64,000 bases of DNA from Turnera subulata (GCA_028386065.3 JAKUCV010003070.1:4834-68833), one strand, 5' to 3'; numbered from the stretch's first letter, positions 32,101 through 42,890 are shown. Notes: generated by a model not told the origin, from the letters alone. Made by a program: numbers and translations.

Positions 32101-32133
32101 AGTGTGTGTGAGTTTTCAAATTATGAGGTTCGG

Positions 32134-32141
32134 TTTTTATA
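32134..32141 (-). promoter_or_regulatory. TATA box of 132-aa ORF, copy 1
   Basis: TATAAAAA on the minus strand in the context CTGTC-TATAAAAA-CCG. With usual spacing, transcription would start about 10 bases before the ATG. The identical site in copy 2 is at 33,403-33,410. Confidence 0.5.
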
Positions 32142-32172
32142 GACAGGAGAAACACCGCTTAAGGGTATAAGC

Positions 32173-32371
32173 TGAAAGTTTCCTAAGAGCTATATGACAA
32201 TCATACAGGACTCATCAAGCAGCGGAAAGATAGGAAACTACCCTAGAACCACATGTGAGGCTACAAAACCGAATAACAATTTTACTTACTTGGAGATTAG
32301 GATCTTTCACCTAATTATAAGTATAGAACCAGCAAGAGCAGGATGAAAACGTCCCCTCCTCTACGGTATCN
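32173..32371. other. Spacer before the N, unique upstream part of repeat copy 1
   Basis: About 200 bases present only once, between the end of repeat copy 1 and the ambiguous base at 32,371. For the minus-strand genes this is the region upstream of the TATA box in copy 1. In copy 2 the corresponding position is end-of-pol gypsy sequence instead. Confidence 0.6.
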
Positions 32372-33441
32372 TTGTCAGTCCTTTTCAATCTTACGATTTT
32401 CAATTTCCTGGGCTACCTCATTTTAGTCTCCTTAAGACTTGTTCCTACATCCTTTGTCACATGCACTCGTGACCGTTGTGGTTAGACCGTTGGGACCACA
32501 CCTCGAGTAGAGCGCATGTGCAACAAGCTTACAGCTGTTCGGATATCTCGGAGAGATGCGAGACGAGACAAACGTTTTTGGCTCATACGGACAATTGTGG
32601 ACAAGTGGGTAACATGTCTTTCGAGGGACACAGGACACTCCCGTGATTATCGCCTTGCCAGTTAACGGGTATCTTTTTCACGAGGCTAACAGACATCACC
32701 GTTAACTGTGTACGATACGTTTTCGGGATCGAGGATGTTCACGATCGATCTAGGGCGCCGAATATGGAAACTTGCTTTGTTATAATCTTTAATGTTTTGA
32801 CTTTATTAAACGAGTTCTAGTTCGTTTATAATTTCCTTATGATTAATTTCATACCTTTATTGCTGGTTTTTCATCTGCTTAACACGAGATTTCGCAATAG
32901 TAGGGTTTCGATTTAAGAAGAAAGCTCATTTTATTGATTTCTTAACATGGTACAACAAAAGAGAAGCACTCTACGGAGTTACATGATTTTTCAGATCTGT
33001 TACAAGTTTCTGTATATTCGCGACTTGAGAAGAGAGTCCCATACAGGCCAGTTCAATTTGCATCACTGCCGTGTGGACCTTCTTCAGTGAAGTGTCCAGC
33101 TGCTTCATTGTCTGTAGTGGTGTGCTAGCCTCAGCTGTTGCCTTGCCTTTCCTATCTTTTGCATCCTTGTTACCAGAAGGTCCTTCTTTGCTTACACGCT
33201 TCTTTCGCCGTCTTGGGGGAATCACCATATGCTCCTTTAGGCCGATGATGTTGGTTTTGAACCGCTTCTTAGGAGGTTCCTCATCGGAGCTTGTCGGGAA
33301 AGCCCTACCACCGATGTAACTGTTATCCTCTGAGTCAGAGGTAGTACGGGATCTTAGTGGTGAGTCCATAGTGTGTGTGATTTTTCAAATTATGAGGTTC
33401 GGTTTTTATAGACAGGAGAAACACCGCTTAAGGGTATAAGC
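32372..33441. repeat. 1,070-bp direct repeat, copy 2
   Basis: Second copy of 31,103-32,172, starting directly after an N and ending where the gypsy end-of-pol segment begins (GACATCTCGC, 33,442). It may be a real tandem duplication or two alleles or overlapping contigs placed side by side during gap filling. Confidence 0.9.
32971..33369 (-). CDS. Unassigned basic, coiled-coil-like protein (132 aa), copy 2
   Basis: Same length and frame as the copy at 31,702-32,100, with a single residue change (Thr to Ala in GKATTEAS versus GKATAEAS) although several other bases differ between the repeats. The TATA box is at 33,410-33,403 and the polyadenylation signal at 32,935-32,930. Upstream of the TATA box the sequence changes at once to gypsy end-of-pol DNA. 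Confidence 0.5.
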   Translation of the reverse strand: MDSPLRSRTTSDSEDNSYIGGRAFPTSSDEEPPKKRFKTNIIGLKEHMVIPPRRRKKRVSKEGPSGNKDAKDRKGKATAEASTPLQTMKQLDTSLKKVHTAVMQIELACMGLSSQVANIQKLVTDLKNHVTP

Positions 33442-33617
33442 GACATCTCGCAATGAGTTCGGACACCTGGTGGAGAATACCAGAAACTTATCGTGGTAGG
33501 ACCTACGGACTTGATGATTGAATTTCGAGGACGAAATTCTTTTTAAGGTGGGTAGAACTGTAACGCCCCGGTTTTCCGTTTTTGGATTTATAAAGAAAAT
33601 TCCGAATTTCGAATACG
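33442..33617 (+). repeat. Gypsy-C end-of-pol plus LTR-start segment, first copy
   Basis: This segment, from GACATCTCGCAATGAG through the polypurine-like AAGGTGGGTAGAAC and into TGTAACGCCCCGG (LTR start at 33,559), recurs at 33,817-33,992 at an offset of 375 bases. The first copy stops after about 59 bases of LTR (AATTCCGAATTTCG). About 200 bases of AT-rich sequence (33,618-33,816) lie between the copies. Confidence 0.88.
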
Positions 33618-33933
33618 CTAGTCTTAATTTATTATTACAACCCGTCCATAATAATAATCGACTAGGGACATTTAAGAATATATCAAATATATAAACTAGG
33701 GTTATAAATATGTGCAAGTAATTATCTCATAATCATATTTATTGGAATAACCTCAATGTGTATACATGACTACAATCATCCATAGATTGGCTTATGGGCA
33801 TATAACTAACATAAACGACATCTCGCAATGAGTTCGGACACCTGGTGGAGAATACCAGAAACTTATCGTGGTAGGACCTACGGACTTGATGATTGAATTT
33901 CGAGGACGAAATTCTTTTTAAGGTGGGTAGAAC

Positions 33934-36900
33934 TGTAACGCCCCGGTTTTCCGTTTTTGGATTTATAAAGAAAATTCCGAATTTCGGTAATGGAAATAAA
34001 ATTAACTTATTTCCCCTTCGGATTTATTAATTTTAAGCGGTAATATGTCGCTTTTGAGCTTTGTCTGACGTAAAACGAGTTTCGGAATGAAACGCGGCGT
34101 TTAACGTAGTTTCGGTTTAAACTACGTCGTTTTGGGGTTTTTTTTTTAAAAAAAAAAGGGTCAACCTGGCGGGTTGACCCAGCCAAACCAGACGACACGT
34201 CGTCTGCCTGGCTAGGTCAGGCCCAGCACAGGCGCGCGCCCTCTTTCCCTTCTTCTTTTTTCTTTCGTTTTCTTTTCTCCTTCAACCTTTCTTTTCTTTC
34301 TGCCCATTGCTCCCCCACCTAGCCGTCGCCGCCTCAACGGCCTTGTCCCCCACTACCTCCCTCAACGGTTTGATTCTCCACCATCTTCACCTCTTCTCTT
34401 CTTCATCTTTTTCTTTTCTTCTTCCCTCCAATCCATTCCTGCAACCCCTCACGCCTTCTCTTTTCTCTTCCAATTTCTTTCTTCCCTTCCTCAACTCTCG
34501 TCACCGCCACCACCCGTCAGCCTCGTTCTCTCTCGCTCCTTAGCCGCCGCCACCTATCGTCACGCTGTCCCGCCACCGAAACGAGTGGGGAGGTCTTTGG
34601 GCTCGACGCGATGCAGGATCCCGGGCGCAGCCGCGACGAGCAGTTGCCGCCGTTCGCCTTCCTGGGTTGCTGTGGTGGTGTTTGGGCGGCGGGCATTTCG
34701 GTTTGGTCGTTACGGGTTGTCTCCGGGCAGACGTCACCGGTGTGCTGAGGGTGTATTGGTACCGGCGGGCCGTGCGCGTGGCGGGATTGTTGTCTCGGAC
34801 GGAAGAGGGCAGTGGATTGCACAGAACCAGTGTTGCAGGTCCCTTCTGGCAGTGGAGGTTCCAACCCCGGTAAGACTTTCTGCAGCCACCCTCCTTTAAC
34901 TCGTTCTATTGTTGGTTGTTGAATTGGATCTTTGGAGATTGTATGTTGAGATGGGTGGTGGGCTCGGTGAATGCGTGGAGGGGGAATTGATGTGGTCGGA
35001 TTTTTGACACGGGATGACGATGGGTTTGAAGGTGGTATGTTGCTGAGGGTTCTGATTTCTTTTGGTGGCAGGGTGGCGTTCAATTCCAGCAGGGGGCTAC
35101 GGGTCGAGTTCTGTGCTATACTTTCTCTTTCGGTAAGAATCCGGCACCTTAGTCCTTTTGTTGGTTTGACGTTTATGGGCTGTTGTTGTTGAATTGGTTG
35201 TTCTTGGGTCCTGGCAGAGTTGATGTTTTGTTTCTGGCAGTCCGGTGAAATTCCGGCGCAGTGACCGGAATCCGGCGAACGTGTACTGTTCCGACGAGGG
35301 CTCAGGAATTTTCCGACGAAGGCTCGAATTCTGTCCAACGACATATATTTCTTGCTTAGACGGTATAATCCTTTGTTTTGTCTCGGTTTTTTCGTGTACT
35401 TGAATTTTGAATTATTTATCGAAATATACATTTATTTTTATTAAATGAATTGCGGTTTACCGAGAGCGGAGAGTTAGAGTGTGTGGCCGGGAGAACTTAC
35501 CGACACGTAGAGAATTTAGGCCGATTAATCTTGGGCTCAGGATGGCTTTAGGACGGTTTTAGGAAAAACCGAGCCCAGGCCCAATAACCTCAATTTGAAG
35601 CTTAGGATGTTTAATTGGACTTAAAGTTACGGACTTAGGACCTAATCACGGATAATTAAACTCACGGATATTAAGAACGGGCTCGAAGCCCAATTTCATA
35701 ATCGGTAAAATATGGACGTAAGGAAGTGGGCCCTCGGCCCGGAAATTGTGATTAAGGATTTAGTGGGCTTTAGGCCCGAGAACCGTTAATGAACTTAAAA
35801 CGATGAACCTTAGATCCCTAATCATTGGAGTTATGGAAGAAGAAAATATCCTTTTGGACTTAGACCCGGAAATCTTATAATTTGATAGTTAGGGTCGGGA
35901 GTTACTCGATTAGAGCATATCTTAGCATACATACACGTTTTACTCCTAAAATTGGTTTCGTGATTATATTATGTACCGGTATTCAGGCACGGGAGCTACC
36001 TCGGGAGCTGTGGACTCAGACTCGGGAAGAAGTCATAATCTGCATTTTGAGGTGACATTACAAGTCTTTTTATATATGTTTTGTGAAAGCATGTTGGTGT
36101 GGTTTGTTTGTTTACTTGCCTTGTTTGCTACATGCGCTGATTGGAATTGTATACCTGATTGTTCTCACATGCCTAATTTCTGTAGGAAACACTGCTATGA
36201 AATATAACATGTAATATGCTTTGGTGATAGTGTATGGTTATGGGCCTTCGGCCCGGATGATACAGGGACACATACAATTCACATTTTCCTGAAAGACATA
36301 ATGTATATCAACGGAAATGTAAAAACGTAATTAAGAATAAAATACTAAATTCTACTGTGTATCGGTTGGTAGCCCCGAGGGAGGGTTGGGTACCCTCGGG
36401 TCACATTATGCTGTTTAGCATGCCCAGGGGATGTAGGTGCACCCCTGGAAGACTTACACCGGTTAGGTGTGTCTGAGTGCACCCTCAGGTAGCTAGCGGC
36501 CACTCGAGATTTTTCAGTGGTTTTTGGCCTCAGAATCTACCCCTTCTGAGGTTCGACATTTGGGTTTCACACCCTGATCTGATCAGATGTGCTACCGAGA
36601 CTTGACTCACAGTAGAGGGCCCATAATAATAAAAAATAATAAATGTAACAATATAATAATGCATTGAAACTAACTAATCAGAACAATGACACAATAAGAT
36701 GTTTATGTGTTGGTGTGTGATTCTGATTTGCTTGTATGCTGTACTTGTGCTCGTGAGGTACTCACCCTACGAGCATGACTTCACTTTCATGTATATTTAG
36801 ACTTTTAATGTTCACTGAGTAGGCGACTAACATAATCGCCACCGTTGTTTTACAGACTTTAGTTAGCGTGCTGTCCCACTTACACTATCGACTCGGAGTT

Positions 36901-37294
36901 CAGACACCGACATTTCAGCAGGTAGTTGTGCATCATCTCTCGGTAGGATCCATAGGGCCATATGCATGTTATTTTCTACCTTGATTTTTATTATTACTTT
37001 CACCTTCCGCTGTATGAGTAATAACTCGAGATGTCATAAATGTTTTACAATTATATCGGCGGTTTGCCGGAGTTTAATTTTGTGATATTATTTCGGCGTG
37101 ATGCCATGGTGGCTTACAACTTGATAAGCCGGTTGATCTCATTTATTTTTATGACATCTCGTTATTAATAAATTTTTATGGAAAATGTTTGTAAACTGAG
37201 GCATCGGTATTCGTATCCCGGGTTTCAAGAGTATTTTGGTCATTCTTTTTTTTAAAATATTTTATTTTATTAAATTGGGATACGGGCTCCCACA
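33934..37294 (+). repeat. Gypsy-C 3' LTR, about 3.36 kb
   Basis: It starts TGTAACGCCCCGG after the polypurine-like AAGGTGGGTAGAAC and ends GGGCTCCCACA followed by the TGCCC duplication. Inside are an A/T-run, a CGCGCGCCC stretch, a long pyrimidine-rich leader-like region (34,245-34,500) and a GC-rich segment to about 35,340. The rest of the LTR (GGGCCTTCGGCCC motif at about 36,243) follows. The 304-codon minus-strand ORF at 34,517-35,431 and smaller + strand ORFs lie wholly in the LTR and show no domain. The long LTR and gag type suggest a chromovirus-like gypsy, which cannot be settled without pol. Confidence 0.78.
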
Positions 37295-37299
37295 TGCCC

Positions 37300-37445
37300 G
37301 GATTTGAGGTGTGGGAGGTGCTCCAAAATGACGTCGTCTCGTGCCGAAACGATGTCGTTTTAGCTAGTTGGGTGGACACGTCAAATCCACCTGTCTGTGT
37401 GCGCTCCGTATGCTACCAACCCGGATTCTTACCCAACCAACCGAA
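37300..37445. repeat. MULE-1 left inverted arm, inner part
   Basis: GGATTTGAGG onward continues the arm interrupted at 28,823. It matches the inverted right arm through GGTGCTCCAAAATGACG, GTGGACACGTC and TACCCAACCAACC. Confidence 0.85.
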
Positions 37446-37739
37446 ACCAAACCTGACCCTTATTCGGTTTGAATTAAAAAAAAACTACCAACCTAATTTA
37501 ATTATTTATTTAATCATTTTTTTTCTTTAATTTTTAAAAAATTTTTAACAAGATAAATCTTAATTTTTAATTAATTTCCTTTAAAGAAGAAATATTTCAT
37601 TTTTTTAGAATTCCAATCAAAAATATAAACGGATGAGTTCTCCAACTATATCTCTTTCAAAAAAAAAAAATTCTCCAACTCAATCTATACTAAAAATTCT
37701 CCTCAACAAAACTAGGAACCATTTTTTTTCCAAAAAAAA

Positions 37740-38235
37740 TAATAAAGCAACATGAAATTGACCCCTCACCGTCGGCCCTTTCCATCACCACCATCATCCC
37801 CACACCCTCTTCTCAAACACCCACCACCACCATCACCCCCACACCCTCTTCTCAAACACTCACCACCACCATCATAGACCACCACAACCCTCTTCAAACA
37901 CCCACCAAAAATCCCGTATCAATCTCCAACAAGACGCACAACAAATGGATATCGATCTCCAACAAGACGCACAACGATGGAGGCTCGAATCGGGGCGGCG
38001 ACGGAGTTCAGAGGAGGATTGGTTGAACGAGGCTGGGGGAGGGGGAGATTCCGACACGTCTTGTGGTGGTTGGCGTGGCCGGCGACGTCAGTGGAGGCGC
38101 GGACAGGCAAGGCTTGACTCGGCGACGATGGAGATTTCATGGTGTGTTGGTGGTGGCTTGATTTCATGGTCTCGATCTAGGCTTGAGGCTGGCGGTCTTC
38201 CTGTGGGTATGGTGAATTGGGATTGATAGAGGAGG
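37740..38235. other. MULE-1 GC-rich, gene-like cargo segment
   Basis: It begins with a duplicated CCA-rich phrase (CACACCCTCTTCTCAAACAC near 37,800 and 37,846), then becomes GC-rich with overlapping ORFs on both strands (37,945-38,226 +; 37,919-38,167 -). A 27-base unit with ATCTCCAACAAGACGCACAA is repeated at about 37,922 and 37,955. Neither ORF has a recognisable domain. Its composition contrasts with the AT-rich flanks, as in gene fragments captured by Pack-MULEs. Confidence 0.5.
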
Positions 38236-38650
38236 GAGGGTGAATTGATGTATTTGATTTTTTTGATTTTTTTATTGAATACGCCATTAAAGGGGAGTAA
38301 ATTCAGTGGGTTGAATTGATGATATTTGATTTTTTTGGTTTTCTATAACTGATTTAGTAAGCCATTAAAAGGCGAGTAAATAGATGGAGAGTAAATCTTG
38401 TATGATTTTTGATTTTTTTTTGTCAATAAGCCATTACAAGGGGAGTAAATTTCGTATGATATTTAATTGTTTTTGGTTTTTTTTATAACTGATTCAATAA
38501 TAAGCCATTAAAAGGGGAATAAATTTCGTATGATATTTATTTTTTTATTTTCTACAACTGATTTAATAAGCCATTAAAAGGGGAGTAAATTTTTGATTTT
38601 TTTTTTGGCAACTGATTCAATAAGCCAATAAGATATTAACGAGGAGTTAA
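38236..38650. repeat. MULE-1 AT-rich minisatellite
   Basis: About five to six imperfect units of roughly 70-85 bases, each with AAGCCATTAAAAGGGGAGTA, a TTTCGTATGATATTT phrase, a T-run and AACTGATTTAATA. It lies just left of the right TIR. Confidence 0.85.
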
Positions 38651-38889
38651 TTTCGTTAAAAAATGGATAAGAAAAACTTAAGCAACAAATTTCGGTGAAA
38701 AAGTAGGATCCAGTATTTATTTTTTTCTCTAGAATCTTACAATTTTTTAGGATCCAGTGTTTATTTATTTTTTCTCTAGATTCTTACAATTTTTTGGTTT
38801 TAAAAAACTGAATTTATGGAGTACACAAAATAATAGAATAAAAGAAAAAAAACAACAAAAATTATTCACTGGGTTTTTGGGAAACCATC

Positions 38890-39191
38890 GAGTTTTTGGT
38901 TGGTTGGGTAAAGAACCCGTGTTGGTAGCATGTGGAGCCCACAAAGACACATGGATCCGACGTGTCCACCTAGCCTTCTAAAACGACGTCGTTTTGGCAC
39001 AACACTACGTCATTTTGGAGCACCTTCCAAGCCTCAAATCCGGGCAGCCCTCCACGTCAGCAGGTACCTGACCGGGGGATCACGTCTGGCCTGCCCATGC
39101 AAAGTCGGGGTACCTGCCCGGCCAAAAAAAATGTCGGGGTACCAAATTGGCCAAACCACTAAACATTGGGACCCAAAAAACCCAAAAACCC
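38890..39191. repeat. MULE-1 right inverted arm
   Basis: Unbroken arm ending CCCAAAAACCC at 39,191. It shows what the left arm looked like before the gypsy insertion, including the junction GGGCAGCCCTCCACGTC. Confidence 0.85.
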
Positions 39192-40791
39192 TTTGAGCAT
39201 ACTAAGGTGATTCCAACAAAAGAGCGCCATTAGTGATTCTCCATTGATAGAGGAAGAATCAGATGAAGAAGAGGTTTCGACCCAAGAACCCTCGCAGTAG
39301 ATGGATTCAATTGTCGTTCGAAGAGCAAGACGAGAAATTCAAAAACCAGAATGTCTTATTGAAGCGGTGGCTTATGCACTTGCAGTCATTGATGATGTTC
39401 CTTGTACTTTTTTAGAAGCCATTCAAAGTTCTGAAAGTAGCAGATGGAAAGATGCAATAGAGGAAGAAATGAAATCTCTTCAGAAGAACAAGACATGAAA
39501 GTTGACACAACTACTGAAGGAAAAGAAGGCAATTAGATGCAAATAGGTATTTGCTAAAGAAGAAGGATTTCCTGATAAGAATAATATTCGCTACAAGGCA
39601 AGATTGGTGGCTAAAGGCTACGCTCAGAAGGAAGGAATTGATTATAATGAGGTATTTTCTCTAGTTGTTAAACATTCCTCTACTAGAATTTTGTTGGCCT
39701 TGGTAGCACAATTAAATTTGGAGCTAGCTCAACTTGATGTGAAGACCAGTTCTTACACGGTGACTTGAAGGAGAAAATCTATATGTCTCAGCCAAATGGC
39801 TACAAAGCTGCTAGTAAAGAAAATTAGTAGTGTAAACTAGACAAGTCGTTGTACAGATTGAAGCAATCACCTAGACAGTAATACAAACGATTTGACAAGT
39901 TTATGATGGGCCAGAAGTACCCAAGAAGCAAATACGACCAATGTGTGTACGTATTTGAGCAGATTTCAAGATAGGTCCTACATCTACCTACTCTTATACG
40001 TTGATGAGAAGCTGATAGCAACAAAGAGCCAAATTGAAATTGACAAGTTAAAGGCTCAATTGAGTAAAGAGTTCCAGATGAAGGATTTGGGAGAAGCCAA
40101 AAAGATTCTCGGCGTAGAGATAATTAGGGACAAGGAGAGAGAGGAAAGCTTTGGCTGACACAAAAGCAGTATTTGAAAAAAGTACTACAATGTTTTGGAT
40201 GAAAGAACAGTCAAAACCTGTAGGTACACCGCTTGCTCCTCATTTGAAACTTAGTAGCCAGTTATCTCCACAGACTGATGAGGAACGAGAATATATGGCA
40301 AAAGTCCCATATGCTAATACAGTTGGAAGATTGATGTATGCAATGGTGTGTACGAGACCTGATATTTCACAAGCTGTTAGTGTTGTGAGCAGATACATAC
40401 ATGATCCTAGCAGAGGTCATTGACAAGTTGTGAAATGGATCTTTCGGTATATCAAAGATACGGTAGATTTTGGCTTAGTGTTTGAGCAGGATAAATCACT
40501 TGGTCAAAGCATAATTGGATATTGTGATTTTGACTGTGCAGGAGATTTGGTCAAAGCATAGTTGGATATTGTGATTCTGACTGGAAGTCTACTTTACAGT
40601 CAACAATGGCTTTGTCTACAACAGAGGCAAAGTATATGGATATTATAGAAGCTGTAAAAAAGGCAATTTCGCTTCATAGGCTGCTAAAAGACTTGGGAGT
40701 TGGTCAGAAACAACTTGTGTTATATTCTGACAGTTAGAGTGCTATTCATTTAGCAAAGAATCAAGTCTTTCATGCACAAACGAAGCATATC
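39192..40791 (+). pseudogene. Copia-B reverse transcriptase and RNase H remnant (middle part)
   Basis: Many stops and shifts, but the order is clear: RT entry (WKDAIEEEMKSLQKNKT, then [20 protein letters not shown]), AQLDVKT, LYVDE at about 40,000 (the catalytic YVDD pair reads YVDE), GTPLAPHLKLS, YANTVGRLMYAMVCTRPDIS, then RNase H (STTEAKYM, VLYSDS, AIHLAKNQVFHAQTKHI). A 36-base phrase (TGGTCAAAGCATAATTGGAT onward, at 40,501) is repeated at 40,549, a local duplication around the first RNase H Asp. The reading frame is cut at 40,791 by the solo LTR and resumes at 42,627. Confidence 0.88.
40787..40791. repeat. Solo-LTR target-site duplication, left copy (ATATC)
   Basis: ATATC occurs here and again at 42,622-42,626. 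Deleting the LTR and one copy rejoins the Copia-B RNase H frame exactly (TKHI joined to DVRYHF). Confidence 0.95.
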
Positions 40792-42621
40792 TGTGAACAC
40801 CCGACCCACAAGTTTTCCACTAAAATTGGGTTTTAAGCATACTTGAACCTTGAATTGATGAGATGATTCAATCCTAGGATTAAGAAATGCCGAGAATTTA
40901 ACTTAGTGGAAATAATGTATTTTGGTAATTTGGACCCTTATGTATTTGAATGCTAGGATTAATGAGATGATTTAATCTTAGGATAAAATATATATCAAGG
41001 TTTATACTAAAATATGTTTTATTCCATTACTTGGGCCTTTTATTTATGTTTAACCCGATTATATTGAGATGATTATTTCTGGGTTAAAGATAGGTTAAAG
41101 GGGCCCAAGTTAACAGATTCTCCAGAGTTTGATTAGCCCATTAACACAATTCTTGCAGGTTAATTTTAGCTCTGATTTTCGTGGAAAATCAGATTTAAAT
41201 CATCATTTAATTAGATTTTGTGTTTTTGGCATGATTTTGCTCAAAATGGGTGTCAATGTGTAATCAATCAATTAGGGAGTGATTTAGGGGAGTAATAATC
41301 AAGTAATTGAGTGATTCTGGGTTGATTAGGGGTTGATTATGTGGTAGGATCAAATCAAGGTTGAATTAGGGGGATTGGGGGTTCAAAAATGGAAAGAATG
41401 GGTGACACGCGGACTGTCGGGCGGTCATCTCGCGAAGACCGCCAGGTTCCGACGGACATCCACACATGACCGCGGGCACTGGCGGTTATGCGGCAGATAA
41501 CCGCCGCCAATGGCGGTCATCACTTCCCAGATTCGCCCAAATCTCCGATTTTGTTTCTAATTTCGGTCCTACGCACTTTTGGACCAGATTTTCAGGCATA
41601 ATCTTCACCATTAAGCAGGTCCATGCCTCTAGGCTTCCCAGAACACTATAAATAGGACCCCTCACACACATTTCAGGGGATCAATCTCTCATTACATACA
41701 CACACCCCATAAGCTTTGTTTGTTTGGAGAAACTCTACTTCTCCAAGCCTAGAAACACTTTTAGGGCAGAAATTCTGGAGGAATTTCGTGGGAAAGCATC
41801 AAGAAGATAGCCAGAAAGAGAAGATCAAGAGGGTGGAGCAATCAAAAGCAATCCGAGGCCAAGAAGGTGGGAAATCCGAATAGAAGGACCTGATGCAAGC
41901 AGTCTAAAAAAAAACATATCTTGAGTTCTAGAAGTCGGATTGTCGTGATCTTGGACTCTCTGGAAAGCTAAGAGGGAGAGATACAACTTTACTGTTGAGA
42001 CCAGAAGCTTAATCAGCCATTCGCATTGTCCAAAATCCAGAAGAAGACGACCTATAGATTCTGTCCAACAACCGAGATAAGTGTTCTAACCCTTTTCGAT
42101 TGCGCACTTTATTGATTGCTACTTGCTGGTTATTTGATGATGCTTTTGTGGATTATGTGATTATTGTGATGCTATGTCAAGAACTATATGGGTTTTGAAC
42201 CCGGTTGTCGGGGTACGTAGGTGGTCTCTAGTGGTGGAGACTCAAGCCCAAATATTTTTATTTTTCCTTTTGTTCCGTACCTTCTTCTCCTTCCTCTCCA
42301 ATTTAATTTTATTATTTTTTTTATGTGATTTGGCTCTACACTTGCACACTTGCATAAGGTACACTTGTATTTCATAAATGCACAAGGTTTCGACCCAATA
42401 CGGATGGGTGCCTAACACCTTCCCATCCGTGACGAACCCCCGATCTCATGTTTTTGGTTCGCCATGACCATGTAGCCTAAAGGAGTCACACAAAGGTTTT
42501 TCCCAAATTTTGTCTTTAATAAAATTTGGGTGGCGACTCCATTGACATGGGATTGACCTAAGGAAGAAGGTGAAAAGGAATAAGTGAATAGACCCAAGTA
42601 ATTTTGGGTCGGGTATTCACA
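40792..42621 (+). mobile_element. Solo LTR of a gypsy (probably Tat/Ogre-type) element
   Basis: 1,830 bp with a 5-bp target duplication and strong terminal inverted repeats (TGTGAACACCCGACCC at the start, GGGTCGGGTATTCACA at the end). It has a TATA box (TATAAATA, 41,647-41,654) and an AATAAA (42,518-42,523) in the right order, and the phrase GGTGGCGACTCC near the 3' end, which is common in Tat/Ogre LTRs. There are no internal gag/pol sequences, so it arose by recombination between two LTRs. The small ORFs inside are not genes. Confidence 0.88.
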
Positions 42622-42890
42622 ATATCGATGTTCGGTATCATTTTGTGCAGAAAATTCTTGAAGAGGAGGAGATATTTCTCCAGAAAGTTTTGACTATAGA
42701 GAATCTTACAGATATGTTAACCAAGGTGGTGACAAGGGCCGAGTTTGAATATTGTTTAGACTTGGTTAATATCCTGCGCTTTTGAGGTGGCGCCAAATGG
42801 CGCAAGTTGGAGGCACTTTGCGGAGACTGTTCTTTATTTGATTGAGAAGATTTGTACTTGGTAGGATTACAAATAGCACCAAGGTGGAGA
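42622..42890 (+). pseudogene. Copia-B RNase H C-terminus and polypurine tract (right part)
   Basis: Continues the frame as DVRYHFVQKILEEEEIFLQK, NLTDMLTKVVTRAEFEYCL, ending at a TGA (42,784-42,786). The GGTGGAGATT purine stretch (about 42,883-42,892) is the usual plus-strand primer of copia elements. Confidence 0.88.

Larger units (their letters stand above)
31103..32172. repeat. 1,070-bp direct repeat, copy 1
   Basis: Matches 32,372-33,441 at an offset of exactly 1,269 bases with about seven to eight differences. It contains a TATA box, a 132-codon ORF and a polyadenylation signal, all on the minus strand. The second copy begins at the base after the single N (32,371). Confidence 0.92.
28824..37294 (+). 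mobile_element. Gypsy-C: rearranged, pol-less Ty3/gypsy LTR element
   Basis: An 8,471-bp insertion bounded by TGCCC duplications. The order is: truncated 5' LTR (28,824 to about 29,142), gag fragment (to 29,892), an unrelated opposite-strand module (about 29,998-33,441), a short end-of-pol segment (FEDEILF-like, GAATTTCGAGGACGAAATTC), a duplicated LTR start, and a 3' LTR of about 3.36 kb (33,934-37,294). There is no reverse transcriptase or integrase. The 5' LTR start and 3' LTR start differ at about eight positions over 300, suggesting a moderately recent insertion. Confidence 0.85.
28674..39191. mobile_element. MULE-1: Mutator-like TIR element split by a gypsy insertion
   Basis: The left arm 28,674-28,823 (GGGTTTTTGGGTTTTTTGGG onward) is the inverted copy of 39,191 down to about 39,045. 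The left arm then continues, after the gypsy element, at 37,300 to about 37,445, matching inverted 39,040 to about 38,890. The arms are therefore about 300 bp and the element was about 2.04 kb before the gypsy insertion. It sits inside Copia-B pol. No target duplication was found, so the Mutator assignment rests on the long phrase-like TIRs and on the similarity of plan with MULE-2. No transposase is encoded. Confidence 0.8.

Noticed and set aside
34517..35431. 304-codon minus-strand ORF inside the gypsy 3' LTR
   Set aside because: It lies entirely within LTR sequence, is Pro/Arg/Ser-rich without any motif, and overlaps + strand ORFs of equal quality. It is probably a GC-composition artefact.
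28665..39200. 9-bp target duplication for MULE-1
   Set aside because: Left flank AGGTGGAAT and right flank TTTGAGCAT do not match, and shifting the ends by a few bases does not help. The ends may have been altered.
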